NCBI GenBank assembly: GCA_003520425.1
Contig: DOUU01000356.1
Span: 17,565-27,484, forward strand
Length of the DNA: 9,920 bases
Reading direction: 5' to 3'
Source of the DNA: Deltaproteobacteria bacterium
GTDB taxonomy: Bacteria; Myxococcota_A; UBA9160
Position 1 is the first letter of the stretch. Each line of letters starts with the position of its first letter. The notes beneath the pieces were generated by a model, which was not told where the DNA came from, did no database searches, and saw nothing but the letters and a program-made list of their open reading frames with translations. The position numbers and the translations under genes are program-made. Below, piece by piece: positions 7,181 to 9,920 of the stretch.

Positions 7181-7186
7181 AGGGTA
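7181..7186 (-). promoter_or_regulatory. Possible -10 element (TACCCT) for the CoA-transferase run
   Basis: Reading the minus strand, TACCCT ends 9 bp before the ATG at 7171, which would place a transcription start within a few bases of the start codon. The absence of a nearby ribosome-binding site fits a leaderless message. No convincing -35 box is present, so this remains weak. Confidence 0.2.
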
Positions 7187-7222
7187 GCAGCCTCCGGGTG
7201 AGGAGTGCGGAGGCGTGGGCGG

Positions 7223-8007
7223 CTAGGGCTTTGGAAGGGCAAAGGCCACGAGTGTGTCGCCGAGCTTCGTCCCGAGCCTCCCGTGCCCCCCCGCCGCAAT
7301 CACCACGTATTGCCGACCATCGGGATGCAACCGACACGTCATCGGTGTCGCCTGGCCGCCCGCCGGCAGGCGACCCTTCCACAGCTCCGCGCCGGTCTCG
7401 ACGTCGAATGCGCGGAGGTAGTTGTCCATGGCCGCCCCGATAAAGACGAGGCCTCCGGCGGTCCCCATGGGGCCTCCGAGGTTCGGGGTGCCGAACGCGA
7501 AGGGTATGGGGATGGGCAGGATGTCCCGGGCCGTTCCCAGCGTCACCTCCCTTCACGCTCGGGGTCGTGCCAAGCGGCAACCCCTCGCGACGTGGGTTCG
7601 GCGTAGGGGATCGAGAGATCGAGCTTTGTATCGAAGCGCCAGCGCACCGCACCGTTCTCGGGATCCACGGCAAAGACGCGCCCGAACGGCGTCGGAAAGT
7701 AGAGTGTTCCGTCGACCAGGATCGGCGTCGCCTCGAAGGTCGTGCTCCGCCCCCCCGAATTGCGCCGGTCCGCGACGTCACCGGTATGAAGCGCCCACGC
7801 CAGCGCGAGACGTGCGACATTCTCCCGTCGGATCTCGCTCAGCGGCGAGTAACGCGTACCGGCGGCGTTGGCCCCGTAGACCGGCCAATCCGCGATCGCC
7901 CCTGCGGACGGGCCCCCCGTCTGGTCCGTCGACGACCCGTTTCCGCAAGCGCAAACCAGGGCAGCCCCGCCGGCCAGGGCCGCGGCGAGCGGTCCGAGCG
8001 CCCTCAA
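7223..8007 (-). pseudogene. PQQ-dependent dehydrogenase (glucose/quinate-type quinoprotein), centre deleted and frame-shifted
   Basis: Two pieces of one secreted quinoprotein remain. The first (8007 to the stop at 7543, 154 residues) starts at a TTG overlapping the acyltransferase TGA. It has a signal peptide ending in LVCAC (possible lipobox), then the family opening DWPVYGANAAGTRYSPL, AWALHTGDV, FEATPILVDGTLYFPTPFGR and SRGVAAW. The second (7546 to 7223, 107 residues in another frame) is the family's end: GTPNLGGPMGTAGGLVFIGA, NYLRAFD, LPAGGQATPM and AAGGHGRLGTKLGD. Intact relatives have roughly 600-700 residues, so about 400 central residues with most of the propeller, the PQQ pocket and catalytic residues are gone. 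The join lies within about 7547-7566, where the C-terminal frame has a stop at 7553-7555. Function is very unlikely. A misassembly could give the same picture. Confidence 0.88.
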
Positions 8008-9191
8008 ACGGAGGCGCCCCGCGCAGGGGACACCGCAACCGGCCAGCGCGAGGGGGCCGAGCCAAGCGGCTTCATCCCGAGGCAGAAGCGCAGGGCGGGG
8101 AGCGGCCGCACTACGAACTGATAGAAGCCGAGCGTCATGGCCAACGACAAGGACACGAGAAGCGTGTACTTCGGTGCGATGCCGAGCGGCAAGGAAACCA
8201 CCCAAAGGCCCGCCATCACGACCGCGAGCTGGTGCAACACGTAGACCGGGAAGGCGGATTCGGCGAGCCAGCGCAGGGCGCGATTCGAGAAGCGGAAAAA
8301 GCGCGCCGCGAGTCCCAGGAAGAACAGCACCCCGCACCCGCCCGCCACCGCCGAGAGCGCACGGCCCGCAAACACGGCCAGCTCGAAGCCGCGGGCCCGC
8401 AGGAGGTCCGTCGCCACCATTCCAAGGAGCGCGGCGGCGGCCAGAAGACCTGCGCGCCTCCACTCGCGGTGCGCGAGGCGCTCGAGCTGTGGAGACCGCG
8501 CGAGCGCAAACCCGAACAAGAAGAAGAGGCTGTAGTAGGCGAAGTTCGCCCAGTCGTCGACGAGGTTCTGATAGCCGGGCCAGCGACCGCGCAGCGTCAC
8601 CTGCACGAGGACAAGCGGGAAGAGCGCGAGATAGACGGCTGCACTTCGCTCCGGCGCGCGTCGAACCGGAGCGCGCGAAAGCGCGACCAGGGCGGGCAGG
8701 TAGAGCAGCGTAAAGGTGAACAGATACGCGAGAAACCAGACATGGGACCAGGTCACGCCCTCGGGCGTGTAGTACCGAGGCAGGAACTCGAGCAAGCCCA
8801 CCCCTGGCTCCGCCGCGAGGGATCGACCCGACGCCGTCACGAAGAGGCCTTGGCGCAGCTCGACCCAGCGGATCGGCGGGCAGAGGACGAGCATCCCGAA
8901 GCCAAGAGGCACCACGAGCCTGCGAACCCGCTCCCGCAGGAAGCCGGCGCTCCCGCGCTGCGCAAGCGATCCGAAGACGGACCATCCCGCGAGCAAGAAG
9001 AAGAGCGGCATGTGCCATTGGTGGATGAAGCCCGTGAAAAAGCCCATGGCCACCGAAAGCTCACCGTTCTTGAGGGGGTAGAAGGGCGGGATGTCGAAGA
9101 CTTTGCCGGCGTGAAAGGCGAAGAGCAGATAGGTCGCGAACACGCGCAGCCAATCCACGTCGAAGCGTCGGGTCGGCGGATAGTCCTCCAT
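8004..9191 (-). CDS. Membrane acyltransferase, Acyl_transf_3 family (OpgC/OafA-like)
   Basis: This 395-residue, strongly hydrophobic protein has about ten predicted membrane segments (for example 14-29, 48-73, 92-108, 151-171, 184-200, 216-231, 248-262, 273-296, 312-334, 341-362). The family signature is at the N-terminus: RFDVDWLRVFATYLLFAFH, with D13, R16 and likely catalytic H27. HMPLFFLLAGW (60-70), VWFLAYLF (151-158) and FPVYVLHQ (314-321) are also typical. These inner-membrane enzymes transfer acetyl, succinyl or similar groups to surface or periplasmic glycans, lipids or small molecules; the acceptor here is unknown. A strong AAGGAG ribosome-binding site inside the end of the TetR gene sits 7 nt before the ATG, and only 4 bp separate the two genes. 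Its TGA overlaps the TTG start of the quinoprotein remnant. Confidence 0.9.
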   Translation of the reverse strand: MEDYPPTRRFDVDWLRVFATYLLFAFHAGKVFDIPPFYPLKNGELSVAMGFFTGFIHQWHMPLFFLLAGWSVFGSLAQRGSAGFLRERVRRLVVPLGFGMLVLCPPIRWVELRQGLFVTASGRSLAAEPGVGLLEFLPRYYTPEGVTWSHVWFLAYLFTFTLLYLPALVALSRAPVRRAPERSAAVYLALFPLVLVQVTLRGRWPGYQNLVDDWANFAYYSLFFLFGFALARSPQLERLAHREWRRAGLLAAAALLGMVATDLLRARGFELAVFAGRALSAVAGGCGVLFFLGLAARFFRFSNRALRWLAESAFPVYVLHQLAVVMAGLWVVSLPLGIAPKYTLLVSLSLAMTLGFYQFVVRPLPALRFCLGMKPLGSAPSRWPVAVSPARGASV

Positions 9192-9195
9192 GGCC

Positions 9196-9920
9196 CTACT
9201 CCTTCACGAAGCCGTGCGACAAGAAGTCGATCACCGTCGTCTCCGCCACGGCGTCGTCAAGCTCCCGCGAGTCGGGGTCCTGCAGCCGGTGCATCGCGAA
9301 CCACGCGACCGTCTCGATCACGAGCCGTGCGGCGGCAGCGGCGTTTGGCACGCGGCGGAGCTGGCCGGCATCCATGCGCTGCGTGAGATAACGCTCCATC
9401 CGCAAAAGAAGATCCCGGCGCACGCCGGCATAGAAGAGCGCCGCGAGCTCGGGCCAGTCCCGCGCGGAGCGCTCGATGATCACGATGCCTTCGCGGTGCG
9501 TGGAGACTGCGCGATAGAGCTCGCGCACCACCCCCTCGAACTCCGCCCGCGCGTCGGCCGGGCGTTTGCGCGCCAGCGCTGCCTCCAGCGCGGGCGTGGA
9601 GAACCCCGCGAGGAGGCGATCCTTCAACAGGCGAAGCGTCGCCTCGGGGGATGGGGTGCGGACAGGGAGTTCCCCTGCCCGTAGAGCCGGCGCACGGTTG
9701 AAGCCGTGCTCGACGAGCAGGTGGAAGAGCGCCTCTTTGCTCTCGACGTAGTTGTACAGCGTGCCGGGCGACATCCCCATCTCGCGGGCGACGTCGGCCA
9801 TCTGGGCCCGCCGGTAGCTCTTCGCGCTGAAGACGCGAATGGCGGCGAAGAGAATCTGCGCGAGGCGTGCTTCGGCTCCGCGGCTGTCCGCGGGCGCTCG
9901 GCCGCGGGGCGGGCGGGCCA
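9196..9920 (-). CDS. TetR/AcrR-family transcriptional regulator (start codon at window edge)
   Basis: The minus-strand frame is open from the window edge to the TAG at 9196-9198. It encodes 240 visible residues after a codon ending in TG at 9919-9920, so an ATG or GTG beginning one base outside the window is a plausible start (product then MARPPRGRAPAD...). The helix-turn-helix domain spans roughly residues 19-65: ARLAQILFAAIRVF, then SYRRAQMADVAREMGMSPGT and LYNYVESKEALFHLL, the classic TetR pattern. An ATG at 9801 lies within this domain, so a start there would remove its first helices. The variable C-terminal domain would bind a small ligand; its identity is unknown. It is followed after 4 bp by the acyltransferase gene, which it may control together with itself. 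Its promoter and operator lie outside the window. Confidence 0.92.
   Translation of the reverse strand, partial: ARPPRGRAPADSRGAEARLAQILFAAIRVFSAKSYRRAQMADVAREMGMSPGTLYNYVESKEALFHLLVEHGFNRAPALRAGELPVRTPSPEATLRLLKDRLLAGFSTPALEAALARKRPADARAEFEGVVRELYRAVSTHREGIVIIERSARDWPELAALFYAGVRRDLLLRMERYLTQRMDAGQLRRVPNAAAAARLVIETVAWFAMHRLQDPDSRELDDAVAETTVIDFLSHGFVKE

Noticed and set aside
7543..9018. 491-codon minus-strand frame as a fused acyltransferase-overlapping protein
   Set aside because: Only the part from the TTG at 8007 onward has quinoprotein homology. The upstream part is a shifted-frame shadow of the acyltransferase gene.
7422..9386. 654-codon plus-strand open frame with charged, repeat-like protein
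   Set aside because: It runs opposite the acyltransferase and quinoprotein remnant. The charged composition is what the complement of hydrophobic GC-rich codons gives.

Overview
The window is very G+C-rich, uses G/C-ending codons, has tightly packed genes and carries long meaningless open frames opposite its real genes. The gene set is aerobic and CoA-centred: an acyl-CoA dehydrogenase, an ACAD10/11-type kinase-like protein, a class III CoA-transferase, aldehyde and short-chain dehydrogenases, and a PQQ-dehydrogenase remnant. This suggests a high-GC, proteobacteria-like soil or aquatic heterotroph, for example of the Myxococcota or Binatota type. The lineage is a guess; no rRNA, tRNA or phylogenetic marker is present to settle it.

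Left part (1-2512, plus strand): the 3' end of an acyl-CoA dehydrogenase that lacks the usual catalytic Glu motif; a PF09859-type (COG3826-like) 2-oxoglutarate/Fe(II) oxygenase; and a phosphotransferase of the family fused to the dehydrogenase in human ACAD10/ACAD11 and represented by LvaA in levulinate catabolism. It converges on the minus-strand genes with only 25 bp between the two stop codons.

Middle part (2538-7171, minus strand, read right to left): class III CoA-transferase, serine hydroxymethyltransferase, short-chain dehydrogenase and Sad/YneI-type succinate-semialdehyde dehydrogenase. Gaps of 43, 4 and 15 bp suggest one transcript. Three of the four products belong to acid, alcohol or aldehyde catabolism. 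The hydroxymethyltransferase has a complete active site, so the unit could be a dedicated degradation route or could simply contain a housekeeping glyA.

Right part (7223-9920, minus strand): a TetR-family regulator (start codon at or just past the window edge), a membrane acyltransferase of the Acyl_transf_3 family starting 4 bp after it behind a strong ribosome-binding site, then a secreted PQQ-dependent dehydrogenase whose first codon overlaps the acyltransferase stop. The dehydrogenase is broken: its first ~140 residues and last ~107 residues are recognisable, but the centre of the propeller is missing and the halves are in different frames.

I see no CRISPR array, insertion sequence, phage gene, RNA gene or clearly new defence or mobile system. 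The points of most interest are the PQQ-dehydrogenase deletion, the CoA-transferase/SHMT/SDR/Sad cluster, and the acyl-CoA dehydrogenase lacking its base beside an ACAD11-type kinase. No gene-free stretch exceeds 300 bp; the longest (538-688) holds only two short inverted repeats.
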